Assembly: GCA_050084515.1 (NCBI GenBank) | Contig: CM114272.1 | Location: 13,702,001 to 13,766,000, forward strand | From: Blasia pusilla | Taxonomy: Eukaryota > Marchantiophyta > Marchantiopsida > Blasiales | DNA: 64,000 nucleotides | Direction: 5' to 3' | In this document: in pieces, positions 10,701 through 24,215 of the stretch | Position numbering within the stretch: the stretch's first letter is position 1 | How the letters are laid out: every line of letters starts with the position of its first letter | Notes under the pieces: generated by a model | The model's database searches: none | Seen by the model: the letters and a program-made list of their open reading frames with translations, nothing else | What the model was told of the DNA's origin: nothing | Position numbers and translations under genes: made by a program

Positions 10701-12038
10701 TTCACATTCTTCCTTATATTGTTGGTTTTATAAAATATCATCTAATTTAAATTTTTTTCTATAATTGATTTTCCTTGCTTCTACTCAATGGGTCATTGGA
10801 TTTTAGATAGAATAAATTTTATATTGAATCCTACATTACAACTATATTATACCATCTTCGTTCCATGCCATATCTTTTCTAAATAGTAGATATGTAGAGA
10901 ATATCTCTCAAGTTACTAATATCATAGTATTGGAGAGCACCAAGACTTTATCCTTGTTGATAATTTCATGTTGTATATCATCCCATTTGAACACAACTAT
11001 TGGAGTCTTTAATGGCTTTATGTTGCCGAATCATTTGTTAAGATTGAGTAATTATACAATTGGACTCTCCTAATTTGATGAACCATTTTTTACCGGTGAC
11101 ATTTATCCTCTCTAACTCCACAATGGTTTCCATGATATGAACTTATAGTTAGTACATACTCATCACTCTAGTATTTCTACGTAATTTACGTTGTGGGATA
11201 ATTCTAGATTTAATCCCAAGACATAATCCTTAAGATAATGAAATTTGATCACAAAGTAGTTAAAATATCTATGAAGTCTCTCCTAGGTTTGGGTTTATTA
11301 AATATGATCATAATCTTCATGTCACAATCCTTCTAACCAAATATACCTCAATGCCAAACATTAAAGTTATAATCACCTTACACAAGAATGAAAATGCATT
11401 GGAAACTCACACGCAAGACATGGTTGCCATAAGCAAGATGTAAGCCTAAATGGGCATCTCAAATGATATTGGTTGTGACCCAAAAGACCATGACCAAAGA
11501 AATGTAGGAATTTGGGAAGAGCTCAAATTCCACAAGAAACTTAGATCTTGCGAAAAAATTCATGCAAAAAAAAAAAATCCACTATGAAAAAACTTAGAGA
11601 TTATCTATGATAGGCTTACTCTTTTCATGCCAGTTTAGAATGAGAATAGAATTAATTTTTGGTTCTCTTCAAATTTTCCATTGTGAAGTGGTTTAAGAAG
11701 ACAAGGAATTACACCCTCGAAATTATAAATATAGGCCATAGAAAAAAACACGACCTGCAATATTCAAGATAGCTATTGTAAGAATAGAAATTCCTCGACA
11801 TTCCACACAATCCAAAAAGCTCACAAAGTATTATATTGGATCAAAATTTTTAAATAAGAATAACAATAACTCTAGGAGATAATTCCAAATCTAAGGTTAG
11901 ATAAGAAATTCAAAATAATATTGGTAAAGTAAAATATTCGAGTATTAATGTAGATATATTCTTAAAAATATTGATTTTTTTTCCTTAATTTAGGAAAAGA
12001 AAGCGAGCAAGATATGAAATATTGGATGTCATGACCAT
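10701..12038. other. AT-rich stretch without a recognisable gene
   Basis: Low-GC sequence probably including the decayed 3' end of the copia element. I see no open frame, RNA gene or clear repeat boundary. Confidence 0.4.
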
Positions 12039-12412
12039 ATGCATTATGTTGTAGAGTATAGTGTGCTAGAAGAGGCCATACCTTATGTAGGGCCGCAATG
12101 TCTAGGTAGAGATGCGATTTCATACATAGGGTTGGGGGTTACTCAGTTGAGGGTGACTTTTTCAGTAGGGCCCGCTCTTAGGTTGGAGGATATAAGGTGG
12201 AGTGCACTCAAAGAACAGTTAGTTCTTTGTGTTGAGCCTGTTGCGTTCGGAGTTAGCCTTGGTAGTGGGTAGAACTCTTGGCTATGGTGTTTCCGCAAGC
12301 TCGACCTAGATTCTCCCATCGTGGAGTGGGTTTGGCTCGATTGTATGTGATTCTATACGTGTTTTATGACAATAGATCTTTCACGGATTTCACTCAAAGA
12401 ACTGTTGTGGTA
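12039..12412 (+). other. possible 3' end of a decayed retroelement
   Basis: GC-richer island with short open stretches that lead directly into the terminal-repeat remnant at 12,413. By position it should be the 3' internal part of a gypsy-like element, but I recognise no domain in its translation. Confidence 0.3.
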
Positions 12413-12519
12413 CACTTGTGTTTGTGGATGCTCTTGTCTATGTTATGTATGTATGTGAGTATGGTATGTCAACGATGTATTCAGCGATGTCAGCGATGAC
12501 GATGTGGATTCGCACGACA
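12413..12519 (+). repeat. beta-like terminal repeat, related family
   Basis: About 107 bp starting TTGTGGTACACTTGTGTTTG and ending GATTCGCACGACA. The end resembles the beta end GCGCACGACA. A close second copy lies on minus at 59,877-59,983. No alpha follows. Confidence 0.55.
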
Positions 12520-13367
12520 TGGATGTTAAGGTTATTTAGAATTTGAAATGAATCATACTAATTAATTTTTTTCTCATAAAAAGACTCAAAAAAAACATTT
12601 ATGTCTCTCTTTCAATTATTTATGGCTCGAAAAGATATTAAGTGAAAGATGCTAAAAAAATCTCAGATAAGAGACTTCTTAAAGTTAGGCATAATGAAGC
12701 CAAAGATATAACAGAGAAACTAAGTTTCTTGTATTATTCCCATTTTCTTATTAAGACAATAATCATCCCTTTATCATAATTATTCCATGACATTTTGAAA
12801 TCTTTGCTTCTAATATCATAAGAAGAAGTTTCACATACCCAACACCAAGAAAGCAATTATCTTAAAACATGCTTAAAAGCAATATGATGTGTTGGAGTTT
12901 ATAATCATGATATGGTGTTTCCAAAGCCACATCTTACATACATTTTTCTCATGAATCTTTGACATGTAATCTAAATTTTACTTTTAATCAAAATTTTGGT
13001 AAAGAAAAATTTTTATATTGAAATTTTTATAATTAATTAAAAAAATTATTGAAAAAAATCAGATAATATTTTATAATATGTATCATATCTTATCCAAATA
13101 AGTTTGATCCGAGATTATTTTTCAAAATTTTTTTAATATTTTATTGGAGATATTGAATCTTAGATGGAGTCTAGTTTTTTTCTATTATTTTTTAGCTAAT
13201 TTTGAATAGCTTAGAAATGCATCTATTGACCCACGCACAATTGAAAAAAGAGATATTATGGATGTCTATATGAAACATTTGTATTTATTTACATGGTAAA
13301 ATATGGGTAAAATATTAAAGTCTAAGGGATATTTAGACTTTAATATTAAAACTCATATGGAAGAAGA
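12520..13367. other. AT-rich stretch without a recognisable gene
   Basis: Low-GC sequence with many poly-A and poly-T runs; no coding frame or RNA gene seen. Confidence 0.4.
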
Positions 13368-13882
13368 TGAGATCCTTCCTATTCCATTGCCACTCTAGAC
13401 ATCTTTTGTGGCGATGATTTCCATGTTTGCCTCCCGAGCTGATGCGATTCGCTTTGCTCTCTCCACCGTTGGCCTACACATTCTATTTCTCTTCACCCCA
13501 TTTCTAGACTCAAACAGAAATAGTGGATTGAGATCATCCACCTTCTCCGGGTACATGTTCACATCAATCTTCGGTTGAATACGAAATGCAAAGGTCTCTG
13601 TAATGCGAACATGCTCCAAACTTCCTCTGTCTACGAGTCTAAAACCGGCACTTATAAGATTGTCTACTTCGTCCTGAGTGCAATTCGTACTTTCGGCAAT
13701 TGGCCAAATCGTGGGGTATTCCCCGGAGCTCCAATGGCTGCCGGATAAGACTTTCGGAAAGCGCATGATTCATTTGGGTAGAAGTACTTCAATTGATCTC
13801 CGGTGCTTGTGAAACGATCAAAGGTTTTGAGTCCCCAAAATCCAAGCAGTGGTCATCCAGTCCTTGTACAGTTCTTATTTAA
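13368..13882 (-). pseudogene. MULE-like transposase fragment
   Basis: Fragment closely matching 60,770-61,270. It encodes NMYPEKVDDLNPLFLFESRN, then a KRNRMCRPTVERAKRIASA segment, upstream of where the SWIM finger lies in the larger copy. The match stops abruptly on both sides (ATTCCATTGCCACTC on one and TTCTTATTTAACAAC on the other), so only an internal piece was copied or retained. It cannot encode an active protein alone. Confidence 0.65.
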
Positions 13883-16800
13883 CAACTTGATTTGGAACTT
13901 CTTCACAAATACTTATCTTAAAGCACATATCTGAAGGAATACTAAACGGGCAGTTTCATTTGTATAAAGGCCCTTTTTTGGGGGTAATAACAATAGTTAT
14001 TCTTCATAACCAACATCTTCAAACATTGACAAGAAGTAGAATTTTCCATAAAATCATATTGAATATTGACAAGTATACATATGTTATGGATCGGAGAAAC
14101 CAATCTATATCATAATTGAATTAAAGGGATTTTTAATAGCATAAGTTAACCTACTAAAAAATTTAAGACATATCTCTAAGATGAAATATCATGTAGCATT
14201 ATATCTTTTGTATCACTTATTCCAATATATTATTGTAAATCAAACTTTCCACCCCTTAAAAAACTAACAGAGATTATATAAACTTTAACCCTATATTGTT
14301 GGATTTAACGCAATTGTAATGATATAACATCACGTAAATATCCTTACTAGTAGAGTATAACATTTGGATACATATTTATAATGATGTTCAAAATAGGAAA
14401 TCTGAAAAAAAAAACTCATAAGAGATGCTTTCATATAGCCCAAAAAAATGGTTACGTTAATAGAAATTGGTCTTTTAAAGTCTCGTCTTGGCAATCCCCG
14501 CACGTCGAAGTCCACAATATCCAAAGAAATACCATAAATGTTGTGATTATTTATACATATATACTATAAGGGATGAAAGACGCATATTATTCATTTTTTA
14601 TTGTTGCAATTACTTATCTATTCCCTTTGGTGTGAGCCATTTGTGAGTACAATATGATTCAACTTTAGTTAGCGATTGTTGCAAAAATTTTGAGCCAATT
14701 GAGACTCAACATGTAATTTGTGACTTCTGTGAGATGCAAAAGACTTGCAAACACCTCCCATTGAGACTTTTTTTAGTAAAACTTGCAAATGACTTATCTA
14801 AGTACCCTTCAAGACAACTTAGGATTCCTAGGAGGATTGAAGACACAACAGACTCGAATTTTTTTTTGTAATGCAAGAGTTTAGGTACAATTGTAAACCA
14901 CTTTGAAATTTAACTATGAAATTTAAATAAAAGAAAGGGACAAATTTAATAAGGGAGGGTTTCATAAGGAAGATTGTTATAAGTGCTTGATGTAAATTAT
15001 TAAGGGAAGTGCCAATTTTTGATATGTTTATATTTATTGAAAATTGGCCTAAGGATGCAATATTGTCATCTTTTGATTGGTTAATAGTACTATTATAATT
15101 ATATTCCCATAAACTATAGTATTTCCAATAATTGAATAAAGTTAAAATGGATTAAAAGGGCATAGAATTTAATTTTCAATATAAGAAGGAAAGACATAAA
15201 ATAATATTTTTTTACCAAATGAAGGTATGACAAGTTCCTTTAAATGTTTTAATTTTCAATAAGAGAGGATAGGTAGGGAATAAATAGCTCAATAGAGGAT
15301 AAAAGAGAGAAAAAGATGAAATTTCTAATAAGGGTCCTCACAATACATTATATTAAAAAGGTTAAACTTTCAATAGGGGAGAGAAAGAAACAAATGATAA
15401 ATTTTCAACAAAGGAACGCAATTTTTTTAATTTTGGAAGTTCAAATTTTCAAGAGGAGAAGGGAGAAGAGATTGGTAACAAAATTTCCATAGGAATGGGG
15501 AAATAAAATAGGAGAGTAGGAGTCGATTGGAAAGGAAGAACAAACCAGAATTCCAATATAATCTTTGTTCTTTCAAAAAGTGAAGAGATGGGCATGCACA
15601 ATTCATGTTTGAAGGGATACAGAATAGAGATAGAAAGAGGATCGAGAATGAGGTTGTCGTGACGGGAAAGGGAAAGGAGGTCGATGTAGGCATCCTTTAT
15701 TAGTGAGAGAAAGGAGGAACATAACTTCCATCACAATGTAAAGGAACATGAAAGGGAGCTATACATTTTTCTCAAGGATAACAAGATATGAACCCTCTTG
15801 AAATATGTTGGTATGATCCCTCCTCTAGAAAGTATCGCACAAGCCCCAAAATGCTAATGTTTCGTATGGGAGGGGAAGAGAGAGAATGTTTGATTTTCAT
15901 TGGGGAAGGATAAGAAAGTAAGGGGTATAATTCCAATAAGGAGAGTTTTGTGATATGCCATAAGAAATATGAAAGTGTATCAAGCATGAGAAATGAGACA
16001 TTCTTGTAATCTTCTTCATTCTTTTGAGAAAGGAAGGGTAAAGGAGGAGAAGACGTATGGGAAAAGAAATAAAGGAACCTTCTCCAAAGGATTTGTCAAA
16101 GTCTCTTTGGCCTAGTACTTCAAGTCAACACGAACTACTCTTAAAACCATCCTCGTGCATGTGCTTGTTAAGATGTACTTATCATTGCTAGAAAGTTGGA
16201 ACACTAGCAATGTGCTAGTTTGATAGATGAAAATTAAAAAATATATCAAAAAATGTAGTGAATATGTTTGACATAATATTTACGACCATGGATTTGTGAT
16301 ATGAAAACTTTCCCACGCCGCTATGTTCTCAACCCGAAATTTTCTAAAGTACAAATTAAATTTGAAAAAAATAATGATTAAATATTTATGTCAAATCCAA
16401 AACACAATTGTAAGTATCATAATTTAGAAGTTTAATATGCAAGAAGCAAGCTAATGCCCATAACAATTTACAAAAAATTTCAGTTAAATATTATAAACAA
16501 TAGAAAATGTGACATGAACTCCTTTATTTTTTAAAAATGGAAATTTTATTGTTTCTATCATTTTGAAATAAATTCATACCAACCTTTTTTCCAAGGCTGC
16601 AATTTCAAGTTCTGTCCCTACCAACTTTGATAATTCAAAGAAACTGCAAACTTTTTGAAGACTTTTAGTGGATAGACGAGGGAGAAAGTAATGATTAGGA
16701 GGGAAAACGGCATGGGGACTCGGTACCCTTTTAAAACTCTGAACCAAAAATAAATAGAATGGAGACTAGGGTAATTGCAAGTACTTTTAAAATCTACAAA

Positions 16801-18944
16801 CAATAGAAAGTTAATATCATTAAAATGACTACATCTATGCTCTTTCTTTTCATGGATCTTGAAGGAGAATAAAGGGGTGTTGAGTTCACAATGCAATTAC
16901 TTTCTTTGAAATGCATCTCTTTCAAATTGCTTCATTATTGTTATCATTTCCCATCGGGACCCTCTAATATTTCAATGCATACCATCCATATGTTGATCCA
17001 AATATGTTTTCTTACATAGTGATATGTGTGTTACCACCCAATACTCAATTGCAAGTACTAAAAGGAGCACCAATATCAACTTCATATTGGTGCCGCTTTT
17101 ATTTATAGATGTGGAGCACTCAAAAGACATCTACATGTAATGAGAACATGATCTCCACTTTCGTGTGAGAAGATGACATGGAGAGACTAGACCTCCAAGT
17201 ACTCACAAGTTGTGTAGGACCGAAAGAAAGAAAGGGAACTCCAAATTGAGTGTGAGAAGAGAAGCACCGACTAGACAAGCAGCTGACCTCAACTTACAAT
17301 GGGGAGGTGAGATCAAAATGATCTTCAACTTCATGTTGAACAAATAAACAGTGGAAAAATGTGAGGACCATCCGATCGCAATGAAACAGGTGAAGAATGT
17401 GATCTCCATCTGATCACCACCAGAGAGGTCTCGCTCAAAGTTGGGTCGGTCTATGAGGTGTGAAGTGCAGAGTGACATCGGAACCTTGAGGATCCAAATC
17501 ATCCACCCTCCGGTAACAGCTATGGGCAAGGCAGGGTGATATCCAGACATTGAGAAACTCAACCATGCTCTCTACCAGTTCTGGAAAGGGTAGGAGTGAC
17601 ATACTCTATGCTATTTGGACACTCACTAGCTGTTACCCTGCTAGCTACATGTTAGTATGAGCTGAATTCTCCTCCGAAACAAGCGGCAGCTAGATACTAT
17701 CATGAGCTGAATTCTCGGTGGCAAGACACTCATATCCATCTCACCCCCAGCCCACAACAAAGTGGGAGGAGAGGGCAGACTTGGGTGGCTTCAAGTCATC
17801 AACAGCGTGACAGAAACTCAATGACACCAAGTGACATACAGACACAGCTACTCAGATTCTATCCAGTCAGTAAATTTGTGTGTCAATGAGGAACAAGAAG
17901 CCATCCAGAGTACTCGTCTAGCTATTTGGGAGTTTCCCCAGATAAATCTGCCTGGAGACACTTGGAAACTCTCCTGGTGAGAAAGACTGGAAGCTGGTGC
18001 AATTGACTTGAAGCTCTTCCCAAGGGACACCACAGTTGCATCAACTTCCAAACCATGACACACAAGAACAAGCATAACTCCTACACTTGAAGACTATGCA
18101 TAGAGGACATCAAAAGCAGAATCTAGCGTTGTTTGAACGAGCTCAGCTCAGCTCAGCACAGCTTCACACCACTCCCCTCCACACGACTCCAGAGTCCGTG
18201 AGATTGATCAGGTGGTGTTCCCAAGTGCAAGAAACATTCATAGCGGGCATTGCAGAAGTCATGGAGTACTTTGGAGTACAAGATGACCAGACATTCACAG
18301 CAAAACCATCACAGCGAGAAAAGCTGAAAGACGCGCCGAGTAGAAAGAGTGGAATGTGTCAGTGCAGAGACATCATCTCAACACTCACAGTGTGACAACC
18401 ATTGTGGAAAAGGCCTAGATACGGGGAAGGGAAGGGTCAAGCCAGGGGACTCACGAGTAAAGATTAGTGTTAGTTCCACCAAGAAGAAAGGAAGAGATGT
18501 GGCAATACAATATCAGGGCTTTCATGTCATTCTTGGAGCAATTTGGTCACTGACTTGTGCTAAGCCTAATCTCACTCTGTATTAGTTGGGAGATCAAGAC
18601 AGAACTCAGAGACGTTAGATATGGCCCTGTCCACTGCCAAGATTTTAGCTGAAAGGAGTTAGGTTAAGTTTGCCACAGATTCGCCAAGATCCATAAGCAC
18701 TAACAGCAACCCTCCAGACAACAAAAATGAAGTGAACCAATGGGAGTATTTTGCTCGCCCCTTCTTAATGTGAGGTATCCACAGAATGAAATGTAGTTGA
18801 GAATTCCACACGTTACATATAAAGTACAATTTACAAAATTGATGATGCACTCCAGTTCAGCAGATGGGTGATTACAATGGATGAACTTACCCCATTGGGG
18901 ATGACTCTTATGAACCTAAACCTTCTACTCAATAGTGGTATCCG
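13883..18944. other. long intergenic region
   Basis: 13,883-16,950 is AT-rich with no gene. 16,950-18,900 has more balanced composition and short open stretches on both strands, possibly a decayed or non-coding transcript. Near 17,650-17,715 the motif GAGCTGAATTCTC occurs twice. I see no protein domain. The part just right of 18,660 probably contains the 3' UTR of the rhodanese gene. Confidence 0.4.
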
Positions 18945-21663
18945 TCATTCTTCGACCAACGCCTCCACTGGCAGTTCCTCCTTGAACCAGGTGCGAATTC
19001 CTCCTTCCAAATGCAGCACGTTGGTGTAGCCTTCCAGTGTTAGCAAATATGCTGCTATTAATGATCTGCTTAAGCAGAGAATCACCCTTCAGATACCATT
19101 CCTTTCGACCAGTGGGACAAAAGCTTTTCCTAAGAGCAGACCACTTCTGCTGTTTTCGCATGATCAAATTATAACATAGGATCTAGTTCGAACATTCCAA
19201 CTCATCAACGCCACCAGCTTTTACTCACAGTTACCTGATGACACAAAATTCTCAAGCATGTGCAAGTGGAAACTACCCTTGAAGCTAACAAACAATAATT
19301 CAATAATGATAAATTCCCTCCGTGAAATTCAGCGGATGTGTGAACCATTTGTTTTTCGCGAAAGGAAAAAAAATCCTAACCTGGACTGTGATCCCTCCGC
19401 AAGGTTAGGAGAGGGCTTCATCGTCCCGCCAGCTATGCAAGCAACTATGATTTTGGATTCCTTATCCAGTTGAGCTTTCACCTCTGCAAACCCACGCAGA
19501 GACACAGAAAAAAAGTGAGAGGAGGTAGTACCTTGATTCCTTTCCTTCTGAGGCTCCTGAGCTGGGCCTGAGTGTGCCCCCCATACTGCAGGCTAGAAGA
19601 ATAGGCGAGTCCTTTGACAGCTCCAACCCAACTTCTGCTTCAAGCAAGAGCCCCATCGACCAGATTAACTCTATAAGGTCTCCCCACCTATGCTCAAGAC
19701 GTTGCTACATTTGTTTTGCGTGAAATGTGGCTGCACTACAGGATCTTCGGAGGGACAGGGAAGCGCATTCAGAGGAAAGACCTCCACTTCGGATTGATCA
19801 CCTAGACTTAAGCCCACAAGGAAACCTCATGAGAGAAACCGCAAAACTGCCAAGCGCTAATAGGGAAGTCCTGGACCTGAGATCCATTGGTAGTGTGAGT
19901 AGCACAGATAGCCCTCAGGAGTAGTTTCGGATGCGAATGACCAACTCCAGTCTCCGAAATCTCAATTCAAGTCTCGAGTGAGCAACGAAAAACATGTGAG
20001 GAGCTGGATGTAAATTCTTCCCAGGGCTTCTCTGCGAGACTCGGGTTGAGAGACAAGAATGATGACCCACCATTCGCGAATTCGGGATTCTCTTCCGTTC
20101 CTTGAAAGATACCGAAGAATGCAAACGCAGCACGACGGGCGATGTCCCAAGCCGTCCACTCTTTGATGAGTCGATAGACTTGCACGTTGATGGCGCCCGC
20201 AGGATGCGCCTGTACAAAACGACCACATGCCCTTCATGAATTGTCCGGCCATGTGAACACCATGGCGCAATCCTCCGGCACTCACTTAGAGACGCTCGAC
20301 GGTTGCAGGCACTGAAGAAGAGGGGAGAGGAAAGAACCTCCTTATACTCGTAGTCCGGACGAACATCAATTATCGTGTATCCCTGTTCCTTCTGGAGTAT
20401 GATAGCTTCTTTAGGACTCACTGATCGCACCTACAAAGATTCCAGGCGAAGTAAGGCGATCAGATTGTGAGGTGATTTCCCATGGCGCCAGCCGACACGA
20501 CCGCTTCGAGCGCTCAAATTGGCACAGACAACTCGAGTTTCGAACCGATAATGCCTGGATAATGAGTGGTGGATTCCGCCAGCACTCCAGACGTTGCATT
20601 CGCGCGGCAGATCTTTGAGCCAGTGGTCACGACAACGTCGAGCCGCCCATGAGAAGTTCGCACCCAGATTGTTTGGGGTGCAGCTCCTTTCTTGCCGTAA
20701 TGCTCCGGTGACAAAGAGGAATAGACTTGTTTCATTCATGAATCAAATGCAATCCTTGTCCGCTGACTAGTGCTCTTAAGGCAAGCCTTCAAGGCGGCAT
20801 GATTGGCATGAGTCGGACCGCACCTTGAGAATGCGGGCAATGTGCCCCCATCTTCAATTCACACAGAGTGCTCCACGAATCTACACCTACCCATATTTTC
20901 TGAGAATCGTCGAATTGTTCCCAGAATGCTGGGTGCGTTGCAGTGTAGCATGACCAGAGGGCATACTGAAGAGTGGCAGCCTACTCTAGGACAGAGCGGA
21001 CACGTACCTTAGCTTTCAGCAGGGCTTCCCGTTTCGTTTTCCACTCGGCTTCGGCTGCAGCCAAGCAAGCAAGCAAGGAAGGAAAGACGGAAGTCAGCTC
21101 AACGTGGGAATGCATAACTGGTAAAGGTGATTCATTCGCCGGACTTCACTAAGTCAGAAAACCCGCCTTCCAATTCCTTCAGCGTGTGAAACCGAGAGAT
21201 TTTGGGAAACGACCGGATAATTACAAACACTGCGTTCCTCTACACGCGTCTCTCCATGTTTGAAGTTGCTACATCCTCCTTGCTTCCTGCTCTCGACGTC
21301 TCAGTCCTTCTCAATCAAATGACTCGCAAGCAGCGACATCGACAGCGCCGGTGCGAAAGCAAAAGCAGACGTGACAAAACAGACGCGCACATCCAAAACG
21401 CCATGGCAGCAAATCGAGGAGCGAGGAGTACCGGGAGATTTGGTGGCCGCAGAGTTGGTCACTTCGAGACGCACTGAATTGCGTCTGCCGAAGGCGCGAT
21501 TCCCGGGAATTCGCAGTGCAGCGCAGTCCGCCCACCTCCCCGAAGAACCCACATCGCTGGACGCAATCCCTCCGAGCTTCGCCTCGCTCACCCGCACCCC
21601 CCCGAGAACCCGAGCCGGCTGCAGAGCGCACTTCATCGCACCACTCCCCACCGCGCTCGCCAT
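18945..21663 (-). CDS. STR9: chloroplast rhodanese-like protein, STR9 type (six exons)
   Basis: Intact spliced gene on minus. Coding exons: 21663-21432, 21054-21008, 20430-20338, 20209-20071, 19634-19532 and 19065-18945 (with stop). All junctions are GT-AG and all phases close, giving about 244 residues. Residues 1-70 look like a plastid transit peptide (MASAVGSG start, rich in Ser, Ala and Arg). The rhodanese domain runs from VRSVSPKEAIILQKEQGY through DVRPDYEY, HPAGAINV, EWTAWDIARR and FFGIFQGTEENPEF to the active loop LLACSMGGTLRP with its catalytic Cys, then HLEGGIRTWFKEELPVE. This matches the plant STR9 family in order and length. Rhodaneses move sulfur between thiols; the physiological substrate of this one is not known. 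The ATG was chosen because it opens the transit peptide; a TTG two codons upstream is not needed. The donor of exon 3, GTTCTT, is weak. Confidence 0.9.
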
Positions 21664-22580
21664 CGTCAAGCAGTGGCTCCGCGATCACGAGAGGCGAATC
21701 GAAACCCCACTGCGCTCGTCGACACACTCGACACCATGGACGAGAACGCAGCCGCTCACCACGAACGAACTACGCGAGGGAATCATTCGCCGGATCCGCA
21801 GCCTCTTGTCTGCTGCCAACAGTGGCCGACGCAATCTGGGAGTCCCCCAACATTCCTACGAACAGGTACGAAACCACGGATCCCGTGTCGGGGACCCGGG
21901 GTGGTTTGCCGCTCGGCCTTCACCGGCCGTCCAGACCAACTCTAACAGAGCGGTATCTCAGCAGCTCTCGCCGGCGTTTGGAGGGAACCTGTAGTAGTCT
22001 CTAAACGCACGTGGCCCGCCGCTTCCAGACCCGGCCAGCTCCACCGACGGCCCGCGCCGTCCCGGTGATCTCGAACCTCACCGGCAAACCAGCGGGAGGG
22101 TTACCGGCGGAGCTTGACTCGACAACAAGCTTATCCGCACCGCCTGTTCGTCCATGCGCTTTCGCCCAATGGACCAACGGTTTACACCATCCGCTCCATA
22201 CGGACAGCTGGTTCGCGCGTCAGGTTGCGGGATCGCGGCCGGACCTCTCATCGCAGATCGCCCGTGGGGCCCAGCTCGCTGATGGTAGACCCCGGGATTC
22301 CCCCGGCGGAATCATCGGCTGCCTATGGATTCCCCTAACCCACTATTTCTTTCGCTAAGTATGCGGCCCGTTTATCTCTACTGTTATCTTAGAAAAAAAA
22401 TTACTTCTCTATATTATTATCTTAGACATTCGTCTCATCGTCCCGTAGGCTCCGTTCTACGTGACACGTGTCTTTTTATCCCATCTCCTTTTGACATGTG
22501 GCACTTCTCTGAAATTCAATTATTGCCCCTTCTTTTGGATTTTCAAAAGTGTTTGTGTTTCATTCGATTTTGTTAGCGAA
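21664..22580. promoter_or_regulatory. GC-rich region upstream of STR9; possible divergent gene
   Basis: GC content and CpG density are much higher than in flanking DNA up to about 22,340, then drop sharply at AT-rich repeat DNA. On minus it must hold the STR9 promoter and 5' UTR. On plus there are long open stretches, one containing ELREGIIRRIRSLLSAANSG followed by a good donor (CAG|GTACGA, near 21,863), so a divergent gene cut off by the later insertion of repeats is possible. I recognise no domain. Confidence 0.4.
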
Positions 22581-22589
22581 TTTGATTAG

Positions 22590-24215
22590 TGATCATCGTG
22601 ATGTAGAGGTGTGAGCGTGTTCTCGTCGGGTTGAGACGTTTCAAAGAGTCATGGCCATGATGTTAGAGAGTTTGGCTATTGCTCAATATGGGACAAGTTG
22701 AGGTATGCGGACTATTTGAGGCAGAAATTACCGAAGGTTTCATCAAGGAGACTGTATCTAATTGCAACAAATGACACCTACGATGTTGGATGTTAGAGCA
22801 TGAGGAACTATCTTGAGGGTGTGTGAGGTGTTTCCATCCGATGTTATTCTCTTGGAGGAACATGATGATATGATTTTGAAGCATCACGTGCGTAACTATC
22901 CGTCATGTCGCCTTCCTAATATTCATGGGATAATTAATGCGAGCTTGGTAGTAGTATCTACATGCTTGCGTTCTTTGTTTGTGTGGATTAGCTCGACGTG
23001 TAGTCATTAAACTAGTCTGTGCCATGTTAATGCCATAACACATGTCATGTTAATTGGACAATACCTCTCACTAGGTTTACTTGGGAAAATCGATGTGTCC
23101 TAGATGTACATAGAGTAGGTACTAGGTAGTCATTGATCTAGACTTGCATTAGGGTTAAGGATGAAGAATAATAAATAATGATTGGGCCACATGAGCACCC
23201 CGTTGTAGAGTCCAACCCTACTTCTACTTCTTCTCCCAAAACACTCTTGACCTTAAGCTTTGTAAGCGGAAGACTTAGGTTGAGTCTTTGGGACTCAACC
23301 GATTGCGCGTTCCATAGGTCGCTTAGAAACCGCTAATCGCTAATTGCATCGAGCTTCCCTAAGTCCACATCATCTCCCTTGGAAGCCCCTTCCCCAAGCC
23401 TCAACCTATGTTCCAAGTTACTTGACTATAACAAAGTGCGAAGATTATTTTCTCAAGGTGTGTTCTCTAGCTCAAACCTAAAACGCGGCCAAACATGCAT
23501 TACGATTAATTCATGGTTCAAGGACTTGAACCATGAATTAGGGAGGGAGAATATCCCCCCAGACTTCTGGACTTCTCCAAGGAAAACCCATCTTCTCCAT
23601 TATCCTCTTCGGGTTCTAGATTTTGCTCCTCAATCCAAATATGCTTCGTAGCCCTTGGACCAGTGTTTGACTATTATCCTTCACGATGGCTTGGCGGAGG
23701 CTTCTTGCAAATTATGCAACTTTCGGATCCCCATAAACGAATCTTGGATCTTGGACATGCTCTTCATGTATATCATGGCTACGTCTATCTTGACTCCCTG
23801 TTTGACATCTCATGGGTGTCTTGATACTCTTCGCATTTCATGACTAGTCTCGTGATGCCTCTATCCTCTTGACTACTCTTTTGTTCCTTGCTACTTGCCC
23901 TTATCTTGGCACTTGTCTCCAAGGTCTCAAGCCTCGATTTCCTTTCCTTTGTCCCTACAAGTACATACGCCCCTTTCTCACTTAAGGCCAATCACAAGAC
24001 ACGTGCACGTCTCCCCTAGCGTTACTCCACCAACTATGGGTATTTGGAGTTAGAAGGACATACCACCAACTATGTGGACGATCAAAGATATTTTGGTATA
24101 TGATCGTCTATGTATGTAGATTCCCTTAGTGAGAATGGTATATTGTGTTTATCTGTATATGGATGGTGGTGAGAATATGCCTTGTGTAGCGATGTGTAAG
24201 CGCACGAAAAAATTC
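22590..24215 (+). mobile_element. gypsy PHD-family relic, copy 3
   Basis: Very decayed plus-strand 3' end of the same family. It aligns to the integrase tail of copy 1: LEEHDDMILKHHVRNYPSC and RLPNIHGIINASLVVV (about 22,850-22,960). At the PHD position the first Cys pair has decayed (SLFV in place of CMLC), so the finger is gone. The family tail resumes at 24,040 and ends in a beta copy at about 24,090-24,215 (GATATTTTGG to GCGCACGA). Between 23,205 and 24,010 lies unrelated DNA. No alpha follows beta. Confidence 0.65.
23205..24010. repeat. unclassified insertion in copy 3, with hairpins
   Basis: About 800 bp that interrupt the otherwise alignable 3' end of copy 3. It holds a perfect 16-bp inverted repeat with a 2-base loop (23,507-23,522 and 23,525-23,540) and a shorter hairpin near 23,278-23,300 (GGTTGAGTC and GACTCAACC). 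No coding capacity is evident. It may be a non-autonomous element, but I could not find clear ends. Confidence 0.4.

Noticed and set aside
19915-20430. Single 171-codon frame as a bacterial-type rhodanese
   Set aside because: The frame runs through an intron; the spliced six-exon model gives continuous family similarity instead.
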